Positions 1-9,249 are shown, counted from the stretch's first letter. The stretch: DNA of 64,000 bases from Gammaproteobacteria bacterium (GCA_003164785.1 PLUE01000050.1:124001-188000), one strand, 5' to 3'. Program-made: numbers and translations. The notes: generated by a model from the sequence alone, not told the origin.

Positions 1-1293
1 CCCGAACTGGTGGAACGCGCGCAGCGCACGCCCGATCCGGCCGCCCTCGGTTCACTCACCATTCATACCCGCGAATTTCTCCCCGACGATCTCGAGGGGG
101 CCCGCCTCGTCATCGTCGCGACCTCCCGCCGGGCGGTGAACCGCTGGATCGCCAACCTGAGCGATGCCCGCGGGATTCCGGTGAACGTGGTCGACGATCG
201 CGAGACCTCACGCTTCATCGTGCCCGCCATCATCGATCGCGATCCCGTCATGGTGACGATCTCCACCGGCGGCACCTCGCCGGTGCTGGCGCGGCGCCTG
301 CGCGAACGGCTCGAAGCCTTCATCCCGAAACGTGTCGGCGACTTCGCCCTATGGCTGCGCGGCTTGCGTCAGACCAGCATGGATCGGCTGCGCGACACCC
401 AGGAGCGGCGGCGCTTCTTCGAGACCCTGGTCGACGGCCCGGCGGCCCAGCGTTTCATCGACGGCGACGCGCGCGGCGCGGCGCGCCTCGCGCAGCAGCT
501 GCTCGCGACCACGGCCACTGCTCCCCGGGCGCTCGGCAACGTGACGCTGGTGGGCGCGGGCCCCGGCGATCCAGAACTGCTCACCCTGAAAGGACTGCGC
601 GCCTTGCAGGACGCGGACATCATCTTCCACGATCGACTGGTTTCGTCCGCCATTCTCGACTATGCGCGACGCGACGCCTCCCTCGTCAGCGTCGGCAAGT
701 CCGCCGGCGGCACCAGCACCTCGCAGGCCCAGATCAACGCGCTGCTGATCGAGCACGCGTCGCAGGGCAAGCGCGTCGTGCGCTTGAAGGGCGGCGATCC
801 CTTCGTCTTCGGCCGCGGCGGCGAGGAACTCGAGGCGCTCGCGAAGGCCGGCATCGCGTTCTCGGTGGTGCCCGGCATCACCGCCGCCCTCGGCATCGGC
901 GCCTACGCCGGCATTCCGCTCACCCACCGCGATCACTCGCACAGCGTCACGTTCGTGACCGGACACGCGGGCAAGGACGGCAAGGAACCGGACTGGCGCG
1001 CGCTCGCGGCGCCGGGCGCCACCGCGGTGTTTTACATGGGCCTCGCCCGCCTCGAGCAGATCGTGGCAAAGCTGCTCGAGCACGGCGCGCCGGCCGACCG
1101 ACCCGCGGCCCTCGTGGCGCACGGCACGCTGCCGAATCAACGCGTCGCGACCGCCACCATCGCCACCATCGCCGCCACCGCCGCCGCCCTGGAATCACCC
1201 ACATTGTTCATCGTCGGCGAGGTCGTGGGGCTGCAAGCCACCTTGGGCTGGTTCAATGCCGAGAGCGGCGCGGACATGTCCCGGTCGGCTTGA
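1..1293 (+). CDS. cysG: Siroheme synthase CysG, 5' end outside the window
   Basis: This multifunctional enzyme makes sirohaem from uroporphyrinogen III by SAM-dependent methylation, NAD-dependent oxidation and iron chelation. Sirohaem serves sulfite and nitrite reductases. The reading frame is open from base 1, so roughly the first 45 residues lie outside the window. What remains is the rest of the precorrin-2 dehydrogenase/ferrochelatase domain (IIDRDPVMVTISTGGTSPVL), the dimerisation segment, then the uroporphyrinogen-III methyltransferase domain with VGAGPGDPELLTLKG and VRLKGGDPFVFGRGGEE. Order and length match fused CysG. The GTG at base 10 is internal. The gene is convergent with the following methyltransferase. 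The nearby cysteine synthase fits a sulfur-assimilation context. Confidence 0.95.
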   Translation, partial: PELVERAQRTPDPAALGSLTIHTREFLPDDLEGARLVIVATSRRAVNRWIANLSDARGIPVNVVDDRETSRFIVPAIIDRDPVMVTISTGGTSPVLARRLRERLEAFIPKRVGDFALWLRGLRQTSMDRLRDTQERRRFFETLVDGPAAQRFIDGDARGAARLAQQLLATTATAPRALGNVTLVGAGPGDPELLTLKGLRALQDADIIFHDRLVSSAILDYARRDASLVSVGKSAGGTSTSQAQINALLIEHASQGKRVVRLKGGDPFVFGRGGEELEALAKAGIAFSVVPGITAALGIGAYAGIPLTHRDHSHSVTFVTGHAGKDGKEPDWRALAAPGATAVFYMGLARLEQIVAKLLEHGAPADRPAALVAHGTLPNQRVATATIATIAATAAALESPTLFIVGEVVGLQATLGWFNAESGADMSRSA

Positions 1294-1317
1294 GAGGCCG
1301 GCTCCGGAAGGCGGCGT

Positions 1318-2121
1318 TCAGACCGCCTGCGCCCGCGTCAGCAAAAAGTGCTGGTGCACCAGATTGTCGAAGTAATACGGCGCCACCAGGGCGTCGAACG
1401 CGGCCCGCACCTCATCCAGGGTCGCCGGCTCGCCCGCCAGCCGCTCGACGAGCTTTTGCATGGGGCCCACCGAACTTTCCATGAAAAGCCGGAAATGCTC
1501 GATACTGAGCGCCGGCACGTCCATCACCCCTCGGCCAAAAAACGGCGCCATGAATCGGCCGTTCAAGCGCTCGCCGATCACCGACGTGCTGCCCCATTGC
1601 GGCGGCGGGCTCGAGCCCGGAGGCGCAGGCGGCGAGTGGCGCGCCACGAACGCGAAGATGCGTCCGACCAGGTGCTCGGGCGGCCAGGTCACGAACGCGA
1701 CGCGCCCGTGCGGCTTCAACACGCGACGCATCTCGGCAATGGCCACCTCCGGGCGCGGCGCAAAAATGTGCCCGAACTGGCTCAACACCACGTCGAACGA
1801 CGCATCCGGATACGGCAACCGCTCAACGTCCCCCTCGGTCCAAACGATTTCCTCGTGCCGCGCGATGCGCGCGTTCTCGCGCGCCACGTCGAGCAATGCC
1901 GGCGTCAGATCGAGTCCCGTGACCCGGGCCCCGGCCCGCGCCGCCGTCACGGCCACGACGCCGGTACCCGTGCCCACGTCGAGCACCGCCTCGCCGGCCT
2001 TGAGCTGCGCGAACTTCACCAGATGGGCCGCCACCGGGGTGGTGAATAGGGCCGTGGGCGCGAAGGACGCCCACATCTCACGCTGATGCCTCTTCAATTC
2101 GACAAAGGGATCCTCGGTCAT
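1318..2121 (-). CDS. Class I SAM-dependent methyltransferase (UbiE/Methyltransf_11 type)
   Basis: The 267-residue cytosolic protein has the Rossmann methyltransferase signature VLDVGTGTG at about residues 46-54, an acidic residue at the end of strand 2 (VTGLDLTP), and a motif IV-like segment (SFDVVLSQFGHIFAPRP). This supports SAM binding. The acceptor substrate cannot be read from the sequence. Ubiquinone/menaquinone C-methylation is less likely because family-specific residues are not obvious. It lies 88 bp downstream of the cysteine synthase gene on the same strand and could be co-transcribed with it. It is convergent with cysG, 24 bp away. Confidence 0.85.
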   Translation of the reverse strand: MTEDPFVELKRHQREMWASFAPTALFTTPVAAHLVKFAQLKAGEAVLDVGTGTGVVAVTAARAGARVTGLDLTPALLDVARENARIARHEEIVWTEGDVERLPYPDASFDVVLSQFGHIFAPRPEVAIAEMRRVLKPHGRVAFVTWPPEHLVGRIFAFVARHSPPAPPGSSPPPQWGSTSVIGERLNGRFMAPFFGRGVMDVPALSIEHFRLFMESSVGPMQKLVERLAGEPATLDEVRAAFDALVAPYYFDNLVHQHFLLTRAQAV

Positions 2122-2209
2122 CGCGTCCTTCCTTGGGCTTTCAGCCAGCAGTGTGGATAGTCAGCCATCTATACGGGTCATCGGCCGCCGCAGCCAGTCC
2201 TTCAGCGTG

Positions 2210-3193
2210 TCAACCCACGGCATCGGCGAACCCCTTCTCGGCGATCCAGGTCTTGTTGAACAAGCGCGACTGATACTTGGCGCCGCCGTCGCACAGAATG
2301 GTCACGATGGTGTGGCCCGGCCCCATCTGCTTCGCCAGCCGGACCGCGCCGGCCACGTTGATCCCCGCCGTGCTGCCGAGAAGCAACCCTTCTTCGCGCA
2401 GCAACCTGTACACGAAGTGCATGGTCTCCGAATCCGGAATCCGCATGGCATCGTCGACGGGCGCGCCCGCGAGATTGGCGGTGATGCGCCCCGTGCCAAT
2501 CCCCTCGGTGATGGACGATCCCCCATCGGATTTGAGTTCGCCATCCTTGAAGTAGTGATACAGCGCGCTGCCCGGCGGGTCGATCAACACCGTACGGACG
2601 GCCGCGGACTTCGACTTCAGAAAGCTCGCGACCCCGGCAAAGGTGCCGCCGGTGCCCGTGGCGGCGCAAAACGCGTCGATCCTGCCGCCGGTGTCGGCCC
2701 AGATCTCCGGACCGGTCGATTCGAAATGCGCGGTGCGGTTGGCGACGTTGTCGAATTGATTGGCCCAGATGGCGTTGGGCAGCTCGTCCGCCAGGCGTCC
2801 CGCCACCTTTTGATATTGGTTCGGATTGCTGTACGGCACCGCCGGCACCTTGCGCAATTCCGCGCCCAAGGCCTCGATGATCTGGTACTTCTCGGCGGCC
2901 TGGTTGTCCGGCATCACGATCACGCACCGGTAGCCGCGCGCGTTGCACACGTGGGCAATGCCGATCCCGGTGTTACCGGCCGTGCCTTCGACCACCGTGC
3001 CGCCGGGCTTCAAGACACCGCGCTGTTCCGCATCCAAGACGATCCATTTCGCCGCGCGGTCCTTCACCGACCCACCCGGGTTCATGAACTCCGCCTTGCC
3101 CAGGATCTCGCAGCCCGTCTCCTCGCTCAAATGCCGCAGGCGGATCAAGGGGGTGTTGCCAATCGCGCCGACGAAACCATCACTCAAGCTCAT
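2210..3193 (-). CDS. cysK: Cysteine synthase A-type PLP enzyme
   Basis: The 327-residue fold-type II PLP enzyme is expected to convert O-acetylserine and sulfide into cysteine. The Schiff-base lysine is K44 in NPGGSVKDRA. The substrate loop reads GTAGNTG (residues 70-76) instead of the classical TSGNTG, and the phosphate-binding loop is ATGTGGTFAG. This pattern belongs to a CysK side branch, so cystathionine beta-synthase-like or O-phosphoserine activity cannot be excluded. The start is an ATG with AAAGGAAC upstream, 24 bp after the dctA stop, suggesting a dctA-cysK transcript. The cysG sirohaem gene nearby supports a sulfur role. Confidence 0.88.
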   Translation of the reverse strand: MSLSDGFVGAIGNTPLIRLRHLSEETGCEILGKAEFMNPGGSVKDRAAKWIVLDAEQRGVLKPGGTVVEGTAGNTGIGIAHVCNARGYRCVIVMPDNQAAEKYQIIEALGAELRKVPAVPYSNPNQYQKVAGRLADELPNAIWANQFDNVANRTAHFESTGPEIWADTGGRIDAFCAATGTGGTFAGVASFLKSKSAAVRTVLIDPPGSALYHYFKDGELKSDGGSSITEGIGTGRITANLAGAPVDDAMRIPDSETMHFVYRLLREEGLLLGSTAGINVAGAVRLAKQMGPGHTIVTILCDGGAKYQSRLFNKTWIAEKGFADAVG

Positions 3194-3217
3194 CGATGTT
3201 CCTTTGTCGTTTATTGT

Positions 3218-4552
3218 TCATGGGGGACCGCTGCCGCCACCGGCGGCGATGCCACCATGGGCAGCGATGCCTCCTAGCTCTGCCGCCAGCTCGCCGGGCA
3301 CGGCCCCCGCCTCGAGTTCCCGGTGCATTGTGGCGATATCCAGTTCGCCGGTCCATTTCGCGACCACCAAGGTCGCCACCCCATTGCCGATCACGTTGGT
3401 GAGCGCCCGCGCCTCGGACATGAACCGGTCGATGCCGAGAATGAGCGCAAGCCCGGCCACCGGCAAGGTCCCGATGGTCGACAAGGTCGCGGCGAGCACG
3501 ATGAAGCCGCTGCCCGTCACGCCGGCAGCCCCCTTGGAGGTCAACAACAGCACGGCCAGCAACGTGAGCTGCTGGAACACGTCCAAGGGCGTATTGGTTG
3601 ATTGCGCGATGAACAAGGTGGCCATGGTCAGATAGATCGACGTGCCGTCCAGGTTGAACGAATACCCGGCCGGAATGACGAGCCCCACGACCTGCTTGCT
3701 GGCACCCAACCGCTGCAGTTTCGCGATCATCCGCGGCAATGCCGACTCCGACGATGACGTGCCCAGCACGACGAACAGTTCCTCGCGAATGTAGCGGAGG
3801 AACTTCCAGATGCTGAACCCATGCAGACGGGCCACCAACCCTAAGGCGCCGAAGATGAAGAACAGGCACGTCAAATAGAAGCTGCCCATCAACTTGCCGA
3901 GCGACAGCAGCGAGCCGAAGCCGTACTTGCCGATGGTGAACGCCATGGCGCCGAAGGCCCCGATGGGCGCGAGGCGCATGACGATGCCGACGATCCCGAA
4001 CAGCACCTGGGACAGGCCCTCGATGAACGCCAGCATGGGAGCGCCGCGCGCCTTCAGCCGCTGGAGCGCGAAGCCGAATAGCACCGCGAACAACAGGACT
4101 TGGAGAATGTCGCCCTTGGCAAACGCGTCCACCACCGTCGTCGGAATCACGTTGAGAAAGAAGTCCGGGACGGTCTGAAGCTTGCCGGTCCCCGTATAGG
4201 CATTGAGCGAACTCGTGTTCAGCGTCGTCGGATCGACATTCATGCCGCTGCCGGGGTGCAGCACATTGGCCACGAGCAGACCGATGACCAGGGCGACGGT
4301 GCTCATGACCTCGAAGTAGGCCAGCGCCAACCCACCCGCTTTGCCGACCTTCTTGACGTCCTCGACACTGGCGATGCCGGTCACCACGGTGCAGAAAATC
4401 ACCGGCGCGATCAGCATTTTGATGAGTTTGATGAAACCCTCGCCCAAGGGCTGCATCTTCGCCCCCCAGACCGGCGACAGGGCGCCCAGCAGCACGCCGA
4501 GCGCGATGGCGACGATCACCTGGAAGTAGAGCGAACGGAACAGGCGTTTCAC
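3218..4552 (-). CDS. dctA: C4-dicarboxylate/H+ symporter DctA
   Basis: This inner-membrane secondary transporter of the DAACS family imports succinate, fumarate and malate with protons or sodium. The protein starts [19 protein letters not shown] and has the family's multiple hydrophobic helices. Family-like segments include the serine-rich re-entrant loop [12 protein letters not shown], the [17 protein letters not shown] motif and the C-terminal [15 protein letters not shown] chose the GTG at 4552 (444 residues, the normal DctA length) because a longer frame to 4684 adds non-homologous sequence and would run through a hairpin in the leader. The C-terminus is glycine/alanine-rich. The gene sits directly upstream of cysK. 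Confidence 0.93.
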   Translation of the reverse strand: MKRLFRSLYFQVIVAIALGVLLGALSPVWGAKMQPLGEGFIKLIKMLIAPVIFCTVVTGIASVEDVKKVGKAGGLALAYFEVMSTVALVIGLLVANVLHPGSGMNVDPTTLNTSSLNAYTGTGKLQTVPDFFLNVIPTTVVDAFAKGDILQVLLFAVLFGFALQRLKARGAPMLAFIEGLSQVLFGIVGIVMRLAPIGAFGAMAFTIGKYGFGSLLSLGKLMGSFYLTCLFFIFGALGLVARLHGFSIWKFLRYIREELFVVLGTSSSESALPRMIAKLQRLGASKQVVGLVIPAGYSFNLDGTSIYLTMATLFIAQSTNTPLDVFQQLTLLAVLLLTSKGAAGVTGSGFIVLAATLSTIGTLPVAGLALILGIDRFMSEARALTNVIGNGVATLVVAKWTGELDIATMHRELEAGAVPGELAAELGGIAAHGGIAAGGGSGPP

Positions 4553-4591
4553 GGCGCGAACTGTAAGCGATTCGGCATTTGGGCGGGGCAC

Positions 4592-4623
4592 ATAAAAGAA
4601 TCCCCGGACGTGCCGGGGAATTC
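4592..4623 (-). terminator. Terminator-like hairpin in the dctA leader
   Basis: An inverted repeat with arms CCCCGG/CCGGGG extended by GAAT/ATTC (one-base bulge) and a 5-base loop is followed on the minus strand by TTTT. It lies about 40-70 bp upstream of the dctA start and about 225 bp downstream of the VOC gene stop. It could terminate the VOC transcript or act as an attenuator in the dctA leader. No T-run follows it on the plus strand. Confidence 0.5.
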
Positions 4624-4848
4624 GAGGGGAACAGGTGCAAGGTAAAAACCCCACACGTCCGTCTTTGGAGGATACGCGGCACATACCGTGTCCTGCGTTC
4701 GACCTTCTATCAGTTGTCTACCGAGGAGTGACGACTAAAAACAACGTCTTTACTCCGATGGACATAAGATTATCAGTTAACGCAACAATATCCAATGGTT
4801 AAGCGCGCCGAAAACTGTGACATGTTCGCAACATTTGGAGGAAAGCAC

Positions 4849-5244
4849 CTATATCCCGCGCTCTCCCCATATGCTGGCCTGGCGCTCGAAGTAGGCCGAA
4901 GTCGCCTGCACCACACAGAAGTGCTGACCCGTCGGCGCTTCCATGACCCACCAGGACTGGACCTGCTGCACTCGTCTGGCCCCCAACGTTTCCAGTCGGG
5001 CCACTTCCGCGTCGATGTCGTCGGTCTCGATGTCCAGATGCACCCGGCTCGCATGATCGACCTTCTGCACCTCGATGTTCAGCGACAAGTGCTCGTCGTG
5101 GAGCTGTCGGTACAGATCGCCGTCGGTCGATTCCGCCGGCTCACGAATCGGCATTCCGAGGGCGCCGCTCCAAAAATCGGCCGCCCGGCTCAGATCGTTC
5201 GTCTGGCAGTCGATGATGAAACCGCCGAGTTTGCTTTTATGCAT
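4849..5244 (-). CDS. VOC (glyoxalase/bleomycin-resistance) family protein
   Basis: The protein of about 131 residues has the beta-alpha-beta-beta-beta fold pattern of VOC proteins: an N-terminal GGFIIDCQTNDLSRAADFW strand-helix, a central HLDIETDDIDAEVARLETLG repeat and a C-terminal MEAPTGQHFCVVQ strand. Metal-ligand positions look histidine/glutamate-like (HLDIE, QHFCV), but the substrate is unknown. The start is the ATG at 5244, preceded by GGAGG with good spacing, rather than an upstream in-frame codon. It is divergent from the gloA-like gene across a 40-bp gap, so both promoters must overlap neighbouring coding or leader sequence. Confidence 0.8.
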   Translation of the reverse strand: MHKSKLGGFIIDCQTNDLSRAADFWSGALGMPIREPAESTDGDLYRQLHDEHLSLNIEVQKVDHASRVHLDIETDDIDAEVARLETLGARRVQQVQSWWVMEAPTGQHFCVVQATSAYFERQASIWGERGI

Positions 5245-5284
5245 GGGTTCCTCCAAATTTGCGTCACTTTACGAGGGTCTACAC

Positions 5285-5704
5285 ATGAAATACTTGCATA
5301 CGATGGTACGGGTGAGCGACATCGAGCAATCGCTGGGGTTTTACCGGGATGCGTTGGGATTGGTCGAGATCAAGCGCCACGAAAGCACCAAGGGCCGTTT
5401 TACGCTGGTCTATCTCGCCGCCCCCGGCGATGAAGAGGCGCAGGTCGAACTCACCTACAACTGGGATCCGGAAGTCTATGCCGGCGGCCGCAACTTCGGG
5501 CATCTGGCCTATGCGGTGGACGACATCTATGCCACCTGCCAGCGCCTGATGGACCACGGCGTCACGATCAATCGGCCGCCCCGCGACGGTCATATGGCAT
5601 TCGTCCGATCACCGGACAATATCTCGGTGGAATTACTCCAGAAAGACGGCTCGTTGCCGCCCCAGGAACCCTGGGCCAGCATGCCGAACACCGGCGTCTG
5701 GTAA
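5285..5704 (+). CDS. gloA: Lactoylglutathione lyase (glyoxalase I)
   Basis: The 139-residue VOC metalloenzyme converts the methylglyoxal-glutathione hemithioacetal into S-lactoylglutathione in the cytosol. It opens MKYLHTMVRVSDIEQSLGFY, contains QVELTYNWD and GHLAYAVDDIYATC, and ends with the SPDNISVELLQ strand. H6, E57-region, H-A-Y and E-L-L positions match the usual His/Glu/His/Glu nickel or zinc ligands of GloA. The start is the ATG at 5285 after GAGGGT. The C-terminal extension rich in proline (PPQEPWASMP) is seen in several gammaproteobacterial and xanthomonad-like GloA proteins. Glutathione is supplied by GshA encoded at 22-23.6 kb. Confidence 0.9.
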   Translation: MKYLHTMVRVSDIEQSLGFYRDALGLVEIKRHESTKGRFTLVYLAAPGDEEAQVELTYNWDPEVYAGGRNFGHLAYAVDDIYATCQRLMDHGVTINRPPRDGHMAFVRSPDNISVELLQKDGSLPPQEPWASMPNTGVW

Positions 5705-5772
5705 GGCTGCCCGGGCCACCCCTACGGGCGGCCCGCCCGCACCCTCCGCGTCACTCGGGTGGCGCCAGGACT

Positions 5773-7608
5773 TTAGAACATCTCGGACGGATTGGGCGCC
5801 TTGACCGGCACCTTGCTGCGCGACGGGATGTGGTCACCCGTAATCATGTCCTCATAGGGCTGGCCGGGTCCCACCATCGGATAGACGCCGGCGTCCTGAT
5901 CGATCATGACCTCGAGGAACGCGGCCCCCTTGAAGTTGATGAATTCCTCGACCACGCGCGCGACATCGGCCTTCTTGTCGAGCCGGACCGCGTATTTGAA
6001 GCCGTCGGCCTGCGCGGCCTTGACGAAATCCTTGGTGTGCAAGCTCTTGTCGCTGCCGCTTAGGCGGCCCTTGTGGAACAGCTTCTGCCATTGCTTGACC
6101 ATGCCGTCGCCGCAATTGTTGAGCAGCACCACTTTGACCGGCAGGTCGTAGGTCGTGACGGTTTCCATCTCGCCGATGTTCATGCGGATGCTGCCGTCGC
6201 CATCGATGTCGATGACCAACCGGTTGCGCTGCGCAAATTGCGCGCCGATGGCCGCCGGCAGACCGAAGCCCATCGTGCCCATGCTGCCCGAGCTCAGCCA
6301 CAGCCGCGGACTGCGGAAATCGAAATACTGCGCGGCCCACATTTGATGTTGACCGACGCCGGTCGAGATGATGGCCTCGCCCCGGGTCAGGCGATTGATC
6401 TCTTCGATGACGTAATACGGTTGAATCGTCTCGCTGGCGCGGTCGTAGTTCATCGCATAGGTCAAACGCAGCTCCTCGCAATGCCTCAACCACTCGGACC
6501 ACTCGCGCGAGAATCCCTCGCGCCGGCCGTACTCCAGCAGCGCCTGCAGCGCATCCGTCATCAAACCCACGTGGCTCCAATCGACGCGCTTGACCTTGTT
6601 GATCTCCGACGCGTCGATATCGAAGTGGGCGATGAATTTGGCGTTGCCGGCGAAGCGCTGCGGATTCCCGGCAACCCGGTCGTCGAACCGCGCCCCCAAC
6701 GTCATCAGGAAATCGCAATCATCGACCGCATAGTTGGCGAAGGCTGCGCCGTGCATGCCCAGCATGCGCATGGCCAGCGGCGACGTGGTGTCGACGACGC
6801 CGATGCCCATCAAGGTCGTCACCACCGGGATCTGGAATTCCTTCGCGAACTCGCGCAGGGCATGCGACGCGCTGGCGTTGACGACACCGCCGCCCGCGTA
6901 GATGAGCGGTCGCTTGGCCGCGCTCAAGGCGGTGAAGAAGTCGGCGCAGGCCGCTTCCGGCAATTTGCTGGCCTCGAGCCGGTTCATGCGCTGGCGATAG
7001 CCCGGAATCGGCAGCCGGCCCGAGCCATGGAACACGCCCTTCCAATTCTGCACGTCCTTGGGCACGTCCAGCACCACGGGGCCGGGACGACCCGTCCGCG
7101 CGATCTCGAACGCCGTGCGCACCGTGGCCTCGAGCTTGGTCGGATCGGTGATGAGGAACACGTGCTTGGCCACCGCGCCCATGATGGTCGGCACGGGCGC
7201 CTCCTGAAACGCATCCGTGCCGATGGCCGTGGTCGGCACCTGGCCGCAAATGACCACGATCGGGACGGAATCGGCCATGCTGTCACGCACGGGAGTGACC
7301 ATGTTCGTGGCCCCCGGCCCCGACGTGACCAACGCCACGCCCACCCGGCCGCTGGCACGCGCGAATCCCGCCGCCATGAATCCGGCACCCTGCTCATTGG
7401 CGGGCACGATCAACGGCATTTGGGACTGGTGCTCCTCGTTGAAGCGAAATACGGCGTCGTAGATCGGCAGAATCGCACCGCCGCTATAACCGAAAATCGT
7501 GTCCACACCCTCGTCCGCAAGCACTTGCACGAGGATGTCTGCGCCCGTCATGCTGGCGCCGGCCAGCGGGTGGGTCCCTTGATTCAACATGTCGTAACGG
7601 TCTTTCAC
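5773..7608 (-). CDS. ilvB: Acetolactate synthase large (catalytic) subunit
   Basis: This thiamine-diphosphate enzyme condenses two pyruvates, or pyruvate and 2-ketobutyrate, in branched-chain amino acid synthesis. The N-terminal Pyr domain has FGYSGGAILPIYDAVF and the catalytic glutamate (about E72, PANEQGAGF). The central domain is FAD-binding, and the C-terminal PP domain has IDGDGSIRMN followed by NN about 25 residues later. Length is about 611 residues. Two starts are possible: GTG at 7608 and ATG at 7590, neither with a strong ribosome-binding site. The regulatory subunit is encoded divergently next door, an unusual arrangement because these subunits normally form one operon. Confidence 0.95.
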   Translation of the reverse strand: MKDRYDMLNQGTHPLAGASMTGADILVQVLADEGVDTIFGYSGGAILPIYDAVFRFNEEHQSQMPLIVPANEQGAGFMAAGFARASGRVGVALVTSGPGATNMVTPVRDSMADSVPIVVICGQVPTTAIGTDAFQEAPVPTIMGAVAKHVFLITDPTKLEATVRTAFEIARTGRPGPVVLDVPKDVQNWKGVFHGSGRLPIPGYRQRMNRLEASKLPEAACADFFTALSAAKRPLIYAGGGVVNASASHALREFAKEFQIPVVTTLMGIGVVDTTSPLAMRMLGMHGAAFANYAVDDCDFLMTLGARFDDRVAGNPQRFAGNAKFIAHFDIDASEINKVKRVDWSHVGLMTDALQALLEYGRREGFSREWSEWLRHCEELRLTYAMNYDRASETIQPYYVIEEINRLTRGEAIISTGVGQHQMWAAQYFDFRSPRLWLSSGSMGTMGFGLPAAIGAQFAQRNRLVIDIDGDGSIRMNIGEMETVTTYDLPVKVVLLNNCGDGMVKQWQKLFHKGRLSGSDKSLHTKDFVKAAQADGFKYAVRLDKKADVARVVEEFINFKGAAFLEVMIDQDAGVYPMVGPGQPYEDMITGDHIPSRSKVPVKAPNPSEMF

Positions 7609-7672
7609 CCATAAAGCCTAGCATTTCTGGCCCTAGCGCCCAAGTACCATGGTCCCGTATCCTTACCGGCCC

Positions 7673-8173
7673 ATGCGACACCTCATAGCGATCCACCTAC
7701 AGAACGAAGCCGGCGCCCTGACGCGGGTCACGGGACTGATTTCGACCCGCGGTTACAACATCGAGTCGCTGTCCGTCGCCCCGACCAACGACCCCACGGT
7801 CTCCCGCATCACCCTCGTGACCATCGGCTCGGACCAAGTCATTTCCCAGATCAACGCCCAATTGCTCAAATTGGTCGACGTCGTGGCGGTCGAGGACATG
7901 ACCAGCGGCGACCACCTCGCGCGCGAACTCATGCTCATCAAGCTCCAGATCCCCGCCGAGCACGTGGAATCCGTCAACACCCTCACACGCCGCGTGGGCG
8001 GCAAGATTCTGTCGGCCAAGCCGTCGAGCTATGTCGTGGAACTCACCAGCACCGAGGCGGAAATCAGTGAATTCATCGCCAATCTCGGTGCTTTCGGCGA
8101 CATCGTCGAGGTGGTCCGCAGCGGTGTCCTGGGAATTTCCCGCGCCAATCCGCGCATGCATCTCGTCAAATGA
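7673..8173 (+). CDS. ilvH: Acetolactate synthase small (regulatory) subunit
   Basis: The 166-residue regulatory partner of IlvB/IlvI confers valine feedback inhibition and raises activity. An N-terminal ACT domain starts MRHLIAIHLQNEAGALTRV and continues through GYNIESLSVAPTNDP, followed by the C-terminal ALS_ss_C domain (LMLIKLQIPAEHVESVNTLT) that contacts the catalytic subunit. I use the ATG at 7673; an upstream in-frame ATG at 7649 would add eight non-conserved residues. It is divergent from ilvB, with about 64 bp between the genes. Confidence 0.94.
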   Translation: MRHLIAIHLQNEAGALTRVTGLISTRGYNIESLSVAPTNDPTVSRITLVTIGSDQVISQINAQLLKLVDVVAVEDMTSGDHLARELMLIKLQIPAEHVESVNTLTRRVGGKILSAKPSSYVVELTSTEAEISEFIANLGAFGDIVEVVRSGVLGISRANPRMHLVK

Positions 8174-8188
8174 GGATGGTTTTACGTA

Positions 8189-8710
8189 ATGCCTGAAATC
8201 GAAGTCAAGCCGGAACACGCGGACGATCCGATGACCCGCACCGTCGGCATCCTGGTCGGGGTGGTCGGCATCCTGCTGTCCGTGGTGACCATCGCCTCGC
8301 ATCGCGCCCACACCGAGGCGGTCATTCATCGCACCGAATCGAACGATCAATGGGCTTTCTATCAAGCCAAGAAGATACGCGAGAGTTCCAGCGATATCGC
8401 GCTGGCGCTGCTCGCGGCGCTGCAACCCGACGCCGCCAAGGCGGAGGCGACGGCGCAAAAACTCCAGGCGGCGCGCGACAAGTATGCCGACGAGGCCAAA
8501 GAGATCATGAAGGAAGCCCAAGCCAAGGACGTCGAACAGAAAGTCGAGGAAAAGCGCGCCCTGCGCTTCGATATCGGCGAAGGCCTGCTCGAACTCGGCC
8601 TCGTACTGTGTTCGCTGTTTTTCCTGGCACGCAAGCGCTTTTTCCCGATTTTCGGCGTGATCGCCAGCATCGCCGGCACCACGATGGGCATTTGGGGCTG
8701 GGTGCTTTGA
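8189..8710 (+). CDS. DUF4337 family membrane protein
   Basis: The 173-residue protein has one N-terminal transmembrane helix (TVGILVGVVGILLSVVTIAS), a long charged, probably coiled-coil middle section with the SNDQWAFYQAKKIRE motif characteristic of DUF4337, and two C-terminal hydrophobic segments (LELGLVLCSLFFLA and a glycine-rich stretch). The family has no established biochemical function. It lies 15 bp after ilvH on the same strand and overlaps the next small membrane gene, so it may be co-transcribed with ilvH, though no functional link is evident. Confidence 0.8.
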   Translation: MPEIEVKPEHADDPMTRTVGILVGVVGILLSVVTIASHRAHTEAVIHRTESNDQWAFYQAKKIRESSSDIALALLAALQPDAAKAEATAQKLQAARDKYADEAKEIMKEAQAKDVEQKVEEKRALRFDIGEGLLELGLVLCSLFFLARKRFFPIFGVIASIAGTTMGIWGWVL

Positions 8711-9249
8711 GCGCCCCCCCACGGGCGCAATCCTGCGCCAGCGCGGCACGGCGCGCAGGCGCCCGCGCCTTGGTGTTGATTGCGGCCGGCGCGTTTCCGC
8801 TGCTGGTCGGTGCCGAGGCAGGCACCCCGCCACCCGTGACGCGCGTCGAAGCACGGTCGGGCGACCTGCTGGCCGTGGGCATCGTTCACGATGACCGGAT
8901 GGCGATTCATTTGAGCCGACTGATCGACAACGCCCCGGTGCGCGATGCCGCCCTCTCCGTGCTGCTGCGCGGCAATTTACATCCGACGATGGCCGAGGCG
9001 GACGGCAGCTACACCCTGCAGTCGAAGGATCTCACCCTGCCCGGATCCGCGGCCGTGGTGTTTCAGATCGTTCAGGGCGATGTCCATGAGGACCTCAAAG
9101 GCGCTCTCGACGTCGCCGCGAACACCGCCAAACCCACCGAAGACAAGAACAGCGCCCGTCAAATCGGCTGGTGGGTGCTCAATTTCGCGGTGTGCATCGG
9201 CTTTCTGATGCTCTGGTCCCGACGCCGCAAGGCGGCCGAACCGGACTGA
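8707..9249 (+). CDS. Hypothetical exported protein with C-terminal membrane anchor
   Basis: I do not recognise the family. The product of about 180 residues starts at a TTG (8707) that overlaps the DUF4337 stop by 2 bases, or at TTG/GTG codons near 8770. It has a signal-like hydrophobic segment (ARALVLIAAGAFPLLVGAEA), a mainly beta-strand-like extracytoplasmic domain (residues about 45-145), and one C-terminal transmembrane helix (WWVLNFAVCIGFLMLW) followed by basic residues. This predicts a periplasmic domain anchored at its C-terminus. The tight coupling to the DUF4337 gene suggests that the two membrane proteins act together. Confidence 0.65.
   Translation: MSAPPRAQSCASAARRAGARALVLIAAGAFPLLVGAEAGTPPPVTRVEARSGDLLAVGIVHDDRMAIHLSRLIDNAPVRDAALSVLLRGNLHPTMAEADGSYTLQSKDLTLPGSAAVVFQIVQGDVHEDLKGALDVAANTAKPTEDKNSARQIGWWVLNFAVCIGFLMLWSRRRKAAEPD

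Noticed and set aside
6073-7614. 513-codon plus-strand frame opposite ilvB
   Set aside because: Antisense shadow. The ilvB domain motifs are complete on the minus strand.
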